Below, one piece after another: positions 1-11,642 of a DNA stretch of 64,000 nt. Both the position numbers and the translations under genes were made by a program. The DNA is from Cryphonectria parasitica EP155 (taxonomy: Eukaryota > Ascomycota > Sordariomycetes > Diaporthales > Cryphonectriaceae): the NCBI RefSeq assembly GCF_011745365.1, contig NW_024468913.1, positions 124,001-188,000 on the forward strand, read 5' to 3'. Position 1 is the stretch's first letter, and every line of letters begins with the position of its first letter. Under the pieces are notes generated by a model. It worked only from the letters and a program-made list of their open reading frames with translations. It did no database searches and had not been told where the DNA came from.

Positions 1-1
1 C

Positions 2-1609
2 CAACACATATGGCTCTGTGCGAGCATGCAGCAGAAGCTTCTCGGAATATGGAGCAAGCCAGGCGATGCGCAAACTCCCAAGGACCTTGTAAGGCTGTCA
101 GAGCACGGCGGGCATGATGTGGTCATCAGCGGTGACGCAAGAACTGTTTTCTGGCTGTTTGGGCCACGCCTGTACTCTGCAGACATCCAGAGGGTGATCT
201 CTGCCTGCGAGCACGCCAATCTGCAGGCTCAAGACACGGGCGAGTGTGCTCTGCCATATGTGTTCAGCAGATACCTAAATGCCACTTTTGACACTGCTCT
301 TTCTGAGCAGTTCAGAATCTCTGGCGGCTCAACGTTTGCCATCACAAATGCTTCCCTCATTAGCATGGACCCGTCGGCCCCGAGGATAGTACCGAATGCC
401 ACCATTGTGCTCGACAAGGGGGCGATTATCAAGGTCGGTACCGGGTCTGAAATCGACATCCACCCAGGGGCTCACGTTCTCGATGTTGAGGGCGGAGCTG
501 TGCTGCCCGGCTTTGTTGATATCCACGGCCACTGGGGCGGCTTCATCAACCCCTACCCCCAGCCATCTTGGGAGATGGAGACATTTTTGGGCTACGGCGT
601 AACCACCATCCACAACCCAGCGTCCAAGAATGTGCATGGCATGGTCGAGCGCAGTTTGATTGAAAAGGGTCGCATGTACGGCCCTCGCGTCTTCCACACC
701 GGCGATGTTCTCTATGGGTCCACACAGGCGCCCGTATATACTGAGATCAATTCGCGGGCAGAAGCAAGGTCAGCACTCCTGCGCATCAAAACCGAAGGGG
801 GCGACTCATCCTTCTCCGCCAAGAACTACCAGCTTTCCGCACGTTCTGCCCGCCAACGCCTGCTCCTAGAGGCTACTGAACTCGGTATGTTGATCGTTCC
901 CGAGGGGGGCTGGTCGCTGGACTGGGACCTGACGTACTTTATCGACGGATACACGAGCCTTGAACACCCCGTTCCAGTGCCCGAGCTTTACGATGACGTC
1001 CTCTCGCTCATCTCTGCGAGTGGCAGTTCGTATACGCCGCTTGCCGTCATGAACTACGGAGGCATCTTCGGACAGCACTGGATCCACCAGACCGTCGATA
1101 TCCCCGGTGACAAGAAGCTTCGCAACTATGTGAAGCACGACATCCTTGAGAGCCTGACAGAGGTCAAGCAGGCACCCAAGAGCTCGTATCAATTCTTCAA
1201 CACCACAAAATCTACAGCCAAGCTCGCGAGCCGAGGTGTCCGTACCAATGTTGGTGCCCACGGCGAGCAGCCCATCGGCCTACTATACCACTCCGAGATG
1301 CTCATCATGTCCCTGGGAGGCCAGGAGCCGTATGAAGTCCTGCGTCATGCCACCATCGGTAGTGCTACTTCTCTGGGCCTGGGTCAGGTCGTCGGATCCG
1401 TCGAAGGTGGAAAGCTAGCCGATCTGGTCATATACCCGCCAGAGGCTGACAGCATTGAGAACCTGTGGAAGAACAGCATGCATATGAAATACGTCATGCG
1501 TGGAGGCACGTTGTTCTCTGTCGAGGACGGCTTGGTCGAAGTATGGCCGAGAGCCGGGCGCAGACAGGAACGAGCCCGCCTCAACCCTGAAGACGAGATT
1601 CCCTTGTGA
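2..1609 (+). CDS. Amidohydrolase-family protein, 5' partial (C-terminal part of a propeller/amidohydrolase fusion)
   Basis: The frame is open to the left edge, so the gene continues upstream; the Met at 26 is probably internal. The first ~60 residues (HGGHDVVISGDARTVFW, then GPRLYS) look like the last blade of a TolB-type beta-propeller. From about residue 105 a metal-dependent amidohydrolase follows: the ALVLDKG-type beta sandwich, then LPGFVDIHGHWGG with the HxH metal pair, and a C-terminal GGKLADLVIY strand. Propeller/amidohydrolase fusions of about 1,100 aa are known in bacteria and fungi, and the substrate is usually unknown. No intron is visible. Stop TGA at 1607. I am confident of the superfamily and not of the substrate. 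Confidence 0.85.
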   Translation, partial: QHIWLCASMQQKLLGIWSKPGDAQTPKDLVRLSEHGGHDVVISGDARTVFWLFGPRLYSADIQRVISACEHANLQAQDTGECALPYVFSRYLNATFDTALSEQFRISGGSTFAITNASLISMDPSAPRIVPNATIVLDKGAIIKVGTGSEIDIHPGAHVLDVEGGAVLPGFVDIHGHWGGFINPYPQPSWEMETFLGYGVTTIHNPASKNVHGMVERSLIEKGRMYGPRVFHTGDVLYGSTQAPVYTEINSRAEARSALLRIKTEGGDSSFSAKNYQLSARSARQRLLLEATELGMLIVPEGGWSLDWDLTYFIDGYTSLEHPVPVPELYDDVLSLISASGSSYTPLAVMNYGGIFGQHWIHQTVDIPGDKKLRNYVKHDILESLTEVKQAPKSSYQFFNTTKSTAKLASRGVRTNVGAHGEQPIGLLYHSEMLIMSLGGQEPYEVLRHATIGSATSLGLGQVVGSVEGGKLADLVIYPPEADSIENLWKNSMHMKYVMRGGTLFSVEDGLVEVWPRAGRRQERARLNPEDEIPL

Positions 1610-2768
1610 AAGAGGTTGACAGGTATTTGAATCTAGCTGTAGAATGTAGCCATCGAATCAAATGACTCAGACGTTTTCGCGCTCCATGAAGTTTTCACTG
1701 TAACAAGAGCTTATGTTTCATAGTAAACTTCACATTGCGCGAGGGCCAGTGACTCGACCCCGCCAGCCAGCTGACGGCCAGAGCCATCTATAGCCTCAAA
1801 TAGGTCGGTCTCGTGGCCTTTCTCTTTTCTCTTTTCTTCAGCGCATTGGAATACGAGCTTTCTTTTCCTCGAATCGAAAGTTTGGCCACACCATGGTTTG
1901 CGCAACTAATCTAGTAGGTTTGTTCTTCTACACTTTTATATTCCTGGAATGTCACGGAAAATGATTCCAAAGCCCCAGATGAACTGCTACGATATGAGCC
2001 TTTCGTTAAGCTAGTAAGCTTTCAAACATCAATTCAAAAGTGTCATAGTTTTATTCAGGGTTTGGAAATGTCAGTATCGCGAACAATGATTAAGAATGTG
2101 CAGCGTATAGGAGGTCAAGCTGAGAGGTCAAGCTGAGGAAATAAGGCCCAAATAGAGCCTTTGCAGCCCCCAAGTGACTGTCTGGAAGGTCTGAGACCCC
2201 AGTGCGGTAAGTTGATGTTGCCAACTCTGTCTTGAACTTACTGAACCAGAGTAAAAGTAGCAGAATTCAAGCACATCTTACGTAATTTACGCTGGTCTTA
2301 TACCCAACAGAAATAAAATTTCAATAAGCTTACGGTTTTGAAAGCGTTAATAACTCCCGAGAGTAAAAATTGACGCTACTTTACGATAAAAAAGATGCAC
2401 CTCCATAATATAAATTGCGGTTCACGTTACGAGTTATACTATGAGTTCATGGATATATGTACGAGGGGGGGCCAAAACTTCTGTTGCAATGCGCGAGGAA
2501 AGAAGACAAAAGAATGAAGTCACGAGGCGGGATTAATATCTGATTCTAACACAGGCCTGGCCGTTGGCTGGCTGGCGGGGCGCACGAGGCCCTGGGCCAG
2601 AGTCACTGGCCCTCGCACAATTTCTGTTTTACCGTGCGAAGCGTGTCTTAGGGGATGGAAAGCCGCCGCTTACTTGGGCGAGATATCAACCTTCGCCGGT
2701 AAATGCCTAGAAAAGAGATTCCTTGCTCGTATACAATAGTTCGGATAGTACAGAATTGAAAAGCACAT
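1610..2768. other. Intergenic region, AT-rich
   Basis: No supportable gene. It holds a 13-bp tandem duplication at 2111-2136 (unit GAGGTCAAGCTGA) and one TTACGTAA palindrome at 2278-2285, a possible bZIP site. The stretch 2240-2460 is markedly AT-rich. Confidence 0.6.
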
Positions 2769-2776
2769 ATATAAAC
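2769..2776 (+). promoter_or_regulatory. TATA box of the secreted-protein gene
   Basis: TATATAAA lies about 120 bp before the ATG at 2897, a normal distance for a fungal core promoter. It is followed by CA-rich leader sequence. Confidence 0.5.
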
Positions 2777-2896
2777 CTCGTGAGCTGCGCATAGAAGACG
2801 AGCAGCTCAAATCCAGAACACAAGGACTATAATTACTTTCTCACGAGAATCTGTTTTTCGCCACCACAACTAAATTGCATGACTCAGTAGCCTACT

Positions 2897-3776
2897 ATGT
2901 ACGCATCTTACAGAGAGTTTGGTATTGCTACTGCTATGGCTATTCTAGCCTATGCACGCTTTTCCTCCGCCGTCGCTGCTACTTTTCCCGACTCCTCGAC
3001 AGCCACGCTTGTCGAACGAGCTGCCTCGACTTCAACTGAATGGAACACAACACTTGAAATTGGAAAAAGCAAGGTATGTAAGATAGTTAATCCTGACCGT
3101 TGTTATCGTTCCTCGGATCTCTAAGCACCTTTCATCGACAGTGGCATATCGGCGACGCTATTGCATCAGACTTCAAAAAGATGTTCATGGAGCCAGCATG
3201 TGACGCTACGGGATGTGATGCAGGTAGCCCTGGAACTTTCAAATACTTAACCAAGTCAGGCGGCATTGCGGCGTTAGGGACGGCTACGATAACCTTAGAG
3301 GGCAACGCTGATGAAGATGTTGCCGTTATTGACAACCTCCTCGACGCCATATCGACCGCTCTGAATGCAAGCAGCCAGTGCACTACGGAAAAGGCTGTTG
3401 ATGAGTGCGAGGATAACGCCAGTATAGATAAGGTGGTTTCTCAGTGGAAACGCATAGGGGTTCCTGCAACTACATGTGGCACGAGAACTTTGTGAGTTAT
3501 ACCTAGAACTTGGCTCTCAATCCCAGTTCTAATCTTGTATATAGCAACGACTGCTATGTCGTGAACTACATCCAGGCGACAATGTACGATCAGGACAAAA
3601 ACCAAAAGGCTCAAGTCACTATGTCAGGCGAATCCAAAGACCCGCAAGAAGGTTTCGATTGCAGCTCGTTCCTCGGCATTATCTCGGATGCTCTTGGTCT
3701 TCTTGGGCCGTTGGAACTTACTGGAGTCTCAATAGCCTCGGGAATCACGAGCGGTCTTTCGGCTTTTTGTGGTTGA
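2897..3776 (+). CDS. Secreted cysteine-rich protein of unknown function
   Basis: Three exons: 2897-3073, 3142-3491 and 3545-3776, giving 252 aa. Intron 1 is GTATGT...CAG (68 bp). Intron 2 is GTGAGT...TAG (53 bp). Both joins keep frame. The N-terminus (about 25 residues, hydrophobic run ATAMAILAYARF) reads as a signal peptide. The mature part has eight cysteines (PAC, TGC, SQC, DEC, TTC, NDC, FDC, and AFCG at the very end), enough for four disulfides, and a glycine-rich hydrophobic tail (IISDALGLLGPLELTGVSIA). I recognise no family. An extracellular or host-interacting role is inference from secretion and cysteine content only. A TATA box precedes it. Confidence 0.7.
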
Positions 3777-4743
3777 ACCCAGCTTGGATGTCTTCTTTGT
3801 CCTTTCACGCCCCAAACTAATCAAGGTCTTATCCTTCGCTGGTCTGTAAACGGATTGATACGTGGTGCACGTGGTCCTGTACGAAGTTGATGACATAGCC
3901 TGTTTTATTATGCCCAAGAAAAAAAGCGCCGGATTTCAGAAACATGCTTGGTGAGGGCTGTCTGAGTCATGAAATCTGTGATTTTGTACTCAGATGCATG
4001 AGTGTAATAGCATATTGCAAGATCGAGCTGCGTTTTATATATGGAGAGAAACAATTAATGAGGAACGAATTCCATATCTGTCAAAAAAGGGGCTGAATTC
4101 GTTAATATAAAGGGACATAGTATCACCTTGTTTACACGTGCCACAAGTTTCAGGTGAGGATCTCTTCCTCTATATATATATATATATATATGAATACCAC
4201 ACGGTCAAAGCTGTTTCGTATTATTTGAAGAATTTTACTCGCGTTCTGCATCGAAGATGCTCCGAACACTCGAGATCCAGACTAATTGAATGCTTGGTTT
4301 GGGTGGGGGCAAATATGGTAGCTTCATAGTCTCCTCTCCTAGCCTCGCTTCCTTTGTATTGTTTGCCTGGTTCTAGAAGATTGCCGTTGTTGATTGACAA
4401 GGTCAGTCATCTCACAAGCACAAGAATGTGGCTGATACCGCGTCGTTGCGAGTATCGGCATCTATTCATGAGTGCCTCCCCCTTGAGCAGTCCATTCTTA
4501 ATCCAGTTAGTTGCAAACAATAGTGCATATGATTGGTTTTCTTTCTGTAAATGGTGTACTGTGGTAGGGGTTGATAGCGTCGTGACCGGGCCGGGGAGAG
4601 CAACAATCTGGGAAGATGCGGGGTCGGTCAGCACTGCCAAACTCTCAACTACCAAGCTGGCAACTTTAGTCAATACTCACATGCCCTTACAGGTGAAGCT
4701 CTGGATGTGGTTATAGCAGCTTTGCTGTCCAGCATTGTCAACA
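3777..4743. other. Intergenic region
   Basis: Nothing gene-like is supported. It contains a 21-nt TA dinucleotide run at 4171-4191. The short ORFs around 4350-4716 run on both strands without family signal. Confidence 0.5.
4171..4191. repeat. (TA)n microsatellite
   Basis: About ten uninterrupted TA units follow a CTC-rich stretch. Confidence 0.9.
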
Positions 4744-7601
4744 ATGTGGTCTACCCAGGGGCAAGATGATCAGGTTCAGCAGAAGTCTATCATTGCATGT
4801 CACCCTTGTCGACGGTAAGTACCATGATGCTGCCGTGTCGTTGTCCAGTCTGGGAAACGCTAACACATCCTAATTTTACAGGCGTAAGGTGAAATGGTTG
4901 GTGCTCTCTACCATCTGCGTATGTTTCAGGCCTTCGTTGATCTGGCTCAAACAGTGATCGCGAAATCCCGCGCTGTCAGAACTGCCTCAGTACGGCGCAG
5001 TCCTGCAACTACCCTGCAGGTCCGAGGAAACCAGGGCCGAAGATTGGTAAGGCAGGATGCCCAATCCCGGCTTCTGGTGGAGACTGACAGGAAGAAACCC
5101 AGGGTCCCTTCAACGGCAAAGAAGGGGGCATACAGGCCGACCTGGTCCTAAAACGACTGGGAAGCAGTCAAACGACGGAAGAGTCTCGCAGCCCCCAAGC
5201 GACGCTAATACTGTATACAAGCCTCGCACACACACTGAGCCTGATCTTGACCGTGTGCTTGAATCAGACTGCCGCTCAGAATCTCGTTCTCTCCGAAATA
5301 AGCCGAGTACATTCACCGCGAACAAGAGCAGTGATCAAGTTCCGCAGACCTCAGGGTTGAATATCGACGATCTGTCTTTCAACATCTACCCCTGTCATCA
5401 ATCTTGCACTCCCGGGCAGGGTAAAGCAGACACCAGTACCAGCGATGTTTGCTTCGCAGACAACGAGAACAAGTTTCAAGATGGATGCTCCGCTCTGGGA
5501 ATCTCCGAGCACGCTATGAAGAGGATGTACGTGCGCCCTTCCAAGGCAAAACTTCAAAACCCTGACAAGTCGATCTCAACAGAATATGTGTATACTTTGA
5601 TAATATGGTCGCCATAAATATCTTCCACGAGCCCTCATTTCATGAGAAGTTGAAGAAGTCTCCGTCTCTGGCTCAGACATCCGCGCTCTTAGCTGCAATT
5701 GCTGGATACGCGATCAGATTCTTGCCCCTCGAGAACGACAGCGAAGTCGAGAAGGATATGCAACAGGTGAAACCAGAAATGAGGACACCGGAATTCTTCG
5801 TAAATATGGCGCTTCAACTCATTGACCAAGCTCTCTCCGATTGCGGCGACGAACCCCCTGATCTCTGTGTGCTCCAGGCCTTGATCCTGGCAACTCACTG
5901 TCAGTTAACGCAGGGAGTCCTCGGCAGAGCCTGGAGATCCTTAGGGTTGTGTGTACGGTTGGCGTACGAGCTCAACCTCCATCTGCTGGACTCAACGAGC
6001 ACGTTCAGTCAAAGCCCAGAAAACACTGAATTGTGGTCCGAAGATGAAGAGAAGCGCCGCGCTTGGTGGGCTATCTGGGAGATGGATGTGTTCGCGAGCA
6101 GCATCCGACGCACCCCGACTGCTATTGACTGGATGCAGATGGAAGTACTCCTTCCAGTGCCTGATATATATTGGCATTCCAATAGCCCTACCAGGAGTTG
6201 CTTCTTTGAGCAAGACCCCACTCGACGTTGGAAGACCCTGCATGAGAGTGGAAATCAGTCCCCCAAGGCATGGTTCATCGTCATTAACTCTTTCATGAAA
6301 GATGGCCAAAGCATATCCTGTCCTCGTGGCGTGCCTTCAATCAACAACCCTCACTCGCGTCGGGAAAGTGCTCGAGGCTACCATTGCGACGATGTCGAGA
6401 AATCACAGCAGAAGCTAGAAACGCTAGCAAATGCGGTTCATTGTTTCATTCGTGTTCTGCCAGACCATTTGCGTTATCGACAACAATATCTTAGTTTTGA
6501 GGCTCGGCTACCCGGTGAGATCGAGTCCTGTCGGCAATTACATTGCTCCATCTACAATATCTACGCTATGACACAATTAGCCCGGCTCATGATCTATCGA
6601 TATGACGTATTTGGCAGTCAAACGCAAGCGCCCCCATCCATGCTCTTGGGGGCTCTGGGTACCCGCTACTTTACCGCACTTCAGGACGAAGGAGCTTCTG
6701 AATTAAGTCAGTATTTTGAAGCCGCCGACAATGTCCTCACCATTGTCAACCGGAGTTGCGAGAACCATGTTCAATATATCAATCCCTTCTTGTCGAGCAC
6801 AATTTGGCTTGCGGCTGCGGTGCAGCTGGTCCGAAAGCAGCTTGAGGGACCGGGGACGAAGACCGCGCTTATCAAAACACGCTTCGACCTGCTCTACCTG
6901 ACCTACACGCAATTCGCCAGCTTCTGGGGCGCTAAAACCTCGATGCAACAAGATCTCGAGTCTTTGGAAGTGCAGCTGGAGAGTTGCAACCCCGAAGACG
7001 CACTGCTGCCAGCCAGTCAGAATCGATGGTCACACCATCGACTCAACCAACAATACAATCCAGATCTATCTAACCTTGAACATTCGATTAGCCAAACGGG
7101 CTTGTATTCTAGTCCATGCGAACATCGGGGTGAGTGGTGTCTTGTGTTTGGTTTAGCATCCACGTTGCCTCTTAAGCAGCTATTGACATGATGGCAGAAA
7201 GTACGGAGGCAATCACAACAACGGAACCAACTGGAATTTTGACGCAGTGTCCTGCGCAAATCGCTCTCTCATCTAGCATGCTCCCCCAAGCCCTTTTTCC
7301 ATGCGTTCTCGGGGATAAGGCAGCTACGGGAGTGGTTTCAGACCAGTCACCACCCAAGATCGCCGCAAGTGTCGTTGAGGGACGTACGCACTCAAGATCA
7401 CCGAGACAGCAGCCGAAGGATAAGTCATCAAATGAAGAACCTCAGTCGTCCTTGGTGAATCTATCGATGCTGGAGATCGTGGAGATGTCGAGTAACATCC
7501 ACCAAGACATGACTAGTGTGGAATCCATGAATGAGATATGGCAGAACCTTGACTTACCTAGCGATGGCCATGATGTTCCATCCGGGTTCTCAACGTCATA
7601 A
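4744..7601 (+). CDS. Zn2Cys6 transcription factor with fungal-specific middle domain
   Basis: Six exons: 4744-4814, 4882-4896, 4955-5046, 5091-5526, 5583-7129 and 7198-7601, giving 854 aa. Splicing builds a perfect binuclear zinc cluster, C19-x2-C22-x6-C29-x6-C36-x2-C39-x6-C46, followed by a basic linker (PRKPGPK). Exon 2 is only 15 nt and encodes the basic residues between the second and third cysteine. From exon 5 on, the fungal-specific middle homology region is clear (YFDNMVAINIFHEPSFHEKL; later LGRAWRSLGLCVRLAYELNL and KRRAWWAIWEMDVF). The C-terminus is Ser/Gln/Glu-rich and may activate transcription. It converges on the P450 at 8009-9899. Its target is unknown. Confidence 0.85.
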
Positions 7602-8008
7602 TCAAGCTTTGTTCCATGGAGAGCTGATTTCATTATTCGCGATCGATCAATCCATGGATCCTCTTTAAACATGCTGTGTCAATCCTAGGGTAGACTGAGT
7701 AATACAAGATCAAATGAGTTCTTCATGTCCATCTCGATTAATGACTGCATTTCCTTTTTCTATATCCTATGTCGCTCGTTTCCGTTTGATCAGACCTTTC
7801 TCATCCGTGAAAGAAGAAAACAGAAGAAGAAACCCAGCCAGCTCGCAACAATACAACTTATCATTCAAGAACAAGTATCAAGTAGACTTTTGCAGGCAAC
7901 CTATTTTTTCCAACATCCTTTGGACATAGTATGCCGCATGAATGTTCCCTAGTAGTAACCAACCAACTCGGATTCCCACTTCAATAAACCTCTCACTGAT
8001 AAGCGCAG
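7602..8008. other. Convergent intergenic spacer
   Basis: 3' flanks of the regulator and of the P450. No ORF of interest; AT-rich, as expected for 3' UTRs. Confidence 0.6.
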
Positions 8009-9899
8009 TTATTTGTTTGCATTATATGCACCGAATGCCATTCCTTTTGGAACTTCCTTCCATTGCATCTGTGGGTCGAGTAGTGGCAGGCATTCACTCC
8101 ACGCTTCGCGGATCCTTCGAACATGGTGCTCGCTTCGAGGTGTAATCCGCGCCCGGAAAGGTTTTGGAAGAACCAATAGTCCTTCGGTCAGCTGGTCAAT
8201 GTCTGGTGTGATTTCGTTGCCGTTCTGGTCGACGGCCTTGTTCAGATTGAAGGCCCAAAGCATCCTGGAAATACCCAAGAACAGCGATCTCTCTGCGATG
8301 TGCATGCCTTGGCAAATACGGCGACCTGCACCAAAGACGAACTGGTCACGTTTGGATGAATCGGGATTCGTAGCTGCCTCGCTTGCAGTTTGAAAGTCAT
8401 CGGCGTAACGGGATGGATCAAAGGCTCGGGGATTGGGATAGCGCTTTGGATCTGTGTGAATAGCCCTATTGAGGTGTCCGTGTCAGTATATTATTCAAAT
8501 TCTGGCACAGCCTCTGGAGAGAAATACCAGACGTTCCACACCACACCAGCGCCCTTTGGTATCTTGTAGCCCATGTATTCATCGTCAGTGATCACAGCAT
8601 GTGGCACTCCAAGAATAGCAGTGGGCATCCATCTTAAGCTTTCCTTAACGCAACCACGGATAAACTGGAGGCTTGGCTCATCTTCCATCGTTGGCAAGCG
8701 ATCTCCACAAACTCGGTCAAGCTCTTCCTGTGCCCTCTTCTGTACATCGGGGAAGACAACCATAGCTTGAACAAACGCAATCAGGGTGGAAGCGGTGGTG
8801 TCAGAACCAGCTTCTAGAAGACTACCACTTATGTATCCGGCGAGGTCATCTGAGAACCCATAGTGGTCTTGGGCTTTGACTAGGTCAACACAAAAACTCG
8901 GCTACATATCATTAGCAATTAGCTTTCTCGAAGGGCACATTCGAGTCACCTTTGCGGTGCCATTTTTAATGGCCTTTTTGACATCCATCCAGTGCCCAAC
9001 ATAAAGTTCCTTCTCACGCCGGTGCAATTCCTGTGCATAACGCCGTAGAGGGAGAATAGCATCTGGCAGGAGCTGCAACACTGGAAAAAGGTCGAGAAGT
9101 GCTGCGGTGGCTGTCCCTGTGACCTCGGAGAAATTTTCAAATCCCTACAAAGACATTAGAGTAAATAGTAATTGCCACATGCAGAAGGGGAACTTACCTC
9201 GAAGAGCTGCTTCAGCTTTGGATCATTAATATTGATAGTGCGAAACCCGAAGACCATTTGTGTAGTAAGTGAATTTGTATATCGTTTGATGTGATCGATG
9301 AAAGCCTCGGGCTCGTCGAGCATGCCGCAAAGCATTTGCTTATTTTCCAAGTCCTGGTACGGTACGTATGACTTAGCTGCTTTGATGTTGAGAATATTGT
9401 GGATGCTTTTCCTGATCATGCGCCAGGTGTCGCCATATGCCTGGGAAACTGTTATTCAGAACAGTGAAGACCACAATGGTGGAAGATCTAGATGTGAATG
9501 GTTACCATCAAGAGAACTCGGAGGCGACCGCTCACGATCTGTCCCAGGTACATCTCTGGGCGGGAAGAGTAGATGTTGCTGCGTTTATCTAACAAATCTT
9601 TGATTGCCGTGTCGGAAGAGAGAACAATCATAACTTTGGTGCCAAGGATCAGTGAATAGATTGGGCTTAAAAGCATTGTTAGCGCATCTCAGTCGATCAT
9701 TTGTATGGCTGTCGGGTCCGAACCCATATTCCTGTGCCCATTTTTGAAACTGGAGATGCCCATTCTTGGTAGGCATTTGGTGAAGATTTCCAATCAGAGG
9801 CAGCGTTGGAGGACCAGGAGGATACGACGATGGCCGACGTCCAATGGTGCAAAGGCCAATGATTAGCGCGATGACGAGGCCAAATAGTATGACATCCAT
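8009..9899 (-). CDS. Cytochrome P450 monooxygenase (OrdA-like, E-class group I)
   Basis: Six exons on the minus strand: 9899-9724, 9665-9506, 9440-9198, 9144-8950, 8901-8528 and 8465-8009, giving 534 aa, a normal P450 length. It has an N-terminal membrane anchor ([14 protein letters not shown]), the proline hinge [12 protein letters not shown], the I-helix AGSDTT, the K-helix ExxR in KESLRW, and the heme loop [12 protein letters not shown] with the ligand Cys near residue 434. The style matches O-methylsterigmatocystin oxidoreductase-like P450s often found in secondary-metabolite or detoxification loci. It should sit in the ER membrane and need a P450 reductase. Substrate unknown. All five introns are 48-65 bp and conventional. 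Confidence 0.92.
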
Positions 9900-11642
9900 G
9901 TTGTCTTCAGTGCTCCTTAATTGCAGTCGAATGCAAATGATGACGAGTCAGTAGCTACTGTATGAAGGGAACTGCTGATGGTCTTTTTAAGAATAGTATC
10001 TCAGTTTATGACAGCTTTGAAAGGAAAATTGCAAACTCGACAGTTTAGTTGCGTTCGGTTTTGAGGAGGAGGAGGAAGAAGGATGTCTCAATTGTTGCTT
10101 CCGGCTCTTGATAAAGAAATCAGAAAAATTATACCGAAAATACTCCCTTCCCCTTCAAGTGGTGAACTGGAAGAAGCCAATTGTCCAAGTTAGGCCGAAG
10201 ACCTACCGTTAGACCGAAGACCTACCGAGTTAATGACGAATTGACACATGCTTTCTTGTAGCATGCGTTGCTTCAATGCTTGTAAGAAATTAGGTCAGGA
10301 TGATCTGCTCAAATGTCCGCATTCGCGCCGATATACACAAGCTGACGTACCCGCTACCAATACCCGCCGCAGCCGCAAGCCAGCCAGAGGGAGCCAAGGT
10401 AAGCTAGAGAACAACAACCCTCGTCAGCGCTGCCTGGTAGACGTCACTTGTTGCCGCTGAAGGTGGGAGACATGATCGTGGAAGAAGACATGCAAGAAAA
10501 CAGGGAGGGTGTGTCGGAGGAGCAAGGCGTGGCCGGGGTGCGCACAAAAACAGCCGCCAAGTGCAAGCGCCTGGTATTCCCAAAACTCGGTACCCTCTCC
10601 AAGCCACGCGCCACTCGTGATTTGGCGGGATTCATCAACGTAGATCTCTGAATCAACACTTACGAAACATCTGTTACGCATCATCAGCACCAAAGAACTT
10701 CTCTGAGCATGTCACGTGTGTCTTACGCTATCCTTTTGTCGTGCTCACGATCAAACCCAGTTAACCAGATAATCTTCATGATCTGGCTATGTTCCTGGGA
10801 CAAAATATATGCATGTATTACGAGATGAACTCCGTGCCTGTCACGGAGCTTCAACCTGGCTGATGATGCGAACGCAAGGCGACGGCATCGAGAACCTGCG
10901 GCTATTGGAGACAAACAGAGACGACACATGGTTTCGGTGCAAGACTTATCGGGAACGGGAGGAGATGAAGTCGTTTTACCCCGTAAAGCTAGACAACAGA
11001 TTGGAGCGGATCTGGGTGGCGAGATGGCTGATCGTCAGATTCAATCACACTTATGTATGAAAGCTATCCGGAGAACACGAGAGTAAGAAAGAAAGTTCGA
11101 GCCGAGAATCTTCTTGGAGGCACCCCAGGCGACCCGACATTTGGAAGACGAGGATTTGAGGTGTGAACATTGAAGGCTATGGAATCTCGGCTGTCGTCAG
11201 ATGAACAGAGACGTATTGTATGATGTATGGTCCCATTGTGGAATCTGGAGCTTGAGCGGAGAATACGGTACAATTTACGTAGCCATGAAGCCTCAACTAT
11301 TTGGAGATGCTGATATATCAGTCTCGAGATGAGGTTCCGGTCTAGCCACCACTGCCAATAAGATTAATACTAGGTTTCTCGCCTCTACATCATGATGACA
11401 TGTGGTAAGGGGAGGAACCATCCGACGGCACTTACCCTCTACTCTCGTTCGTTAGATCTTTCCTACGCACCTTCCTTTCACTCCACCTCAACTACTCGTA
11501 CTCTTTCCCTTCTCCCACTTTTTATTCTCAAAACTCTGTCAGCCTCAACTTTACAACAACTCTCGTCATCTTCTCAAAAGTCTACGACGACCAATCGGGC
11601 CTTCACCGCCGCCACGAGGAAAATCAAGGCCCAGCTATCATC
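9900..11642. other. Intergenic region
   Basis: No convincing gene. It holds the P450 promoter on the left, an imperfect 19-bp tandem duplication at 10189-10226, and a pyrimidine-rich leader (11440-11600) ahead of the MYND gene. The short ORFs at 10248-11273 occur on both strands and match nothing I know. Confidence 0.5.
10189..10226. repeat. 19-bp tandem duplication
   Basis: Two adjacent 19-bp copies, GTTAGGCCGAAGACCTACC and GTTAGACCGAAGACCTACC, differ at one base. Confidence 0.8.
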
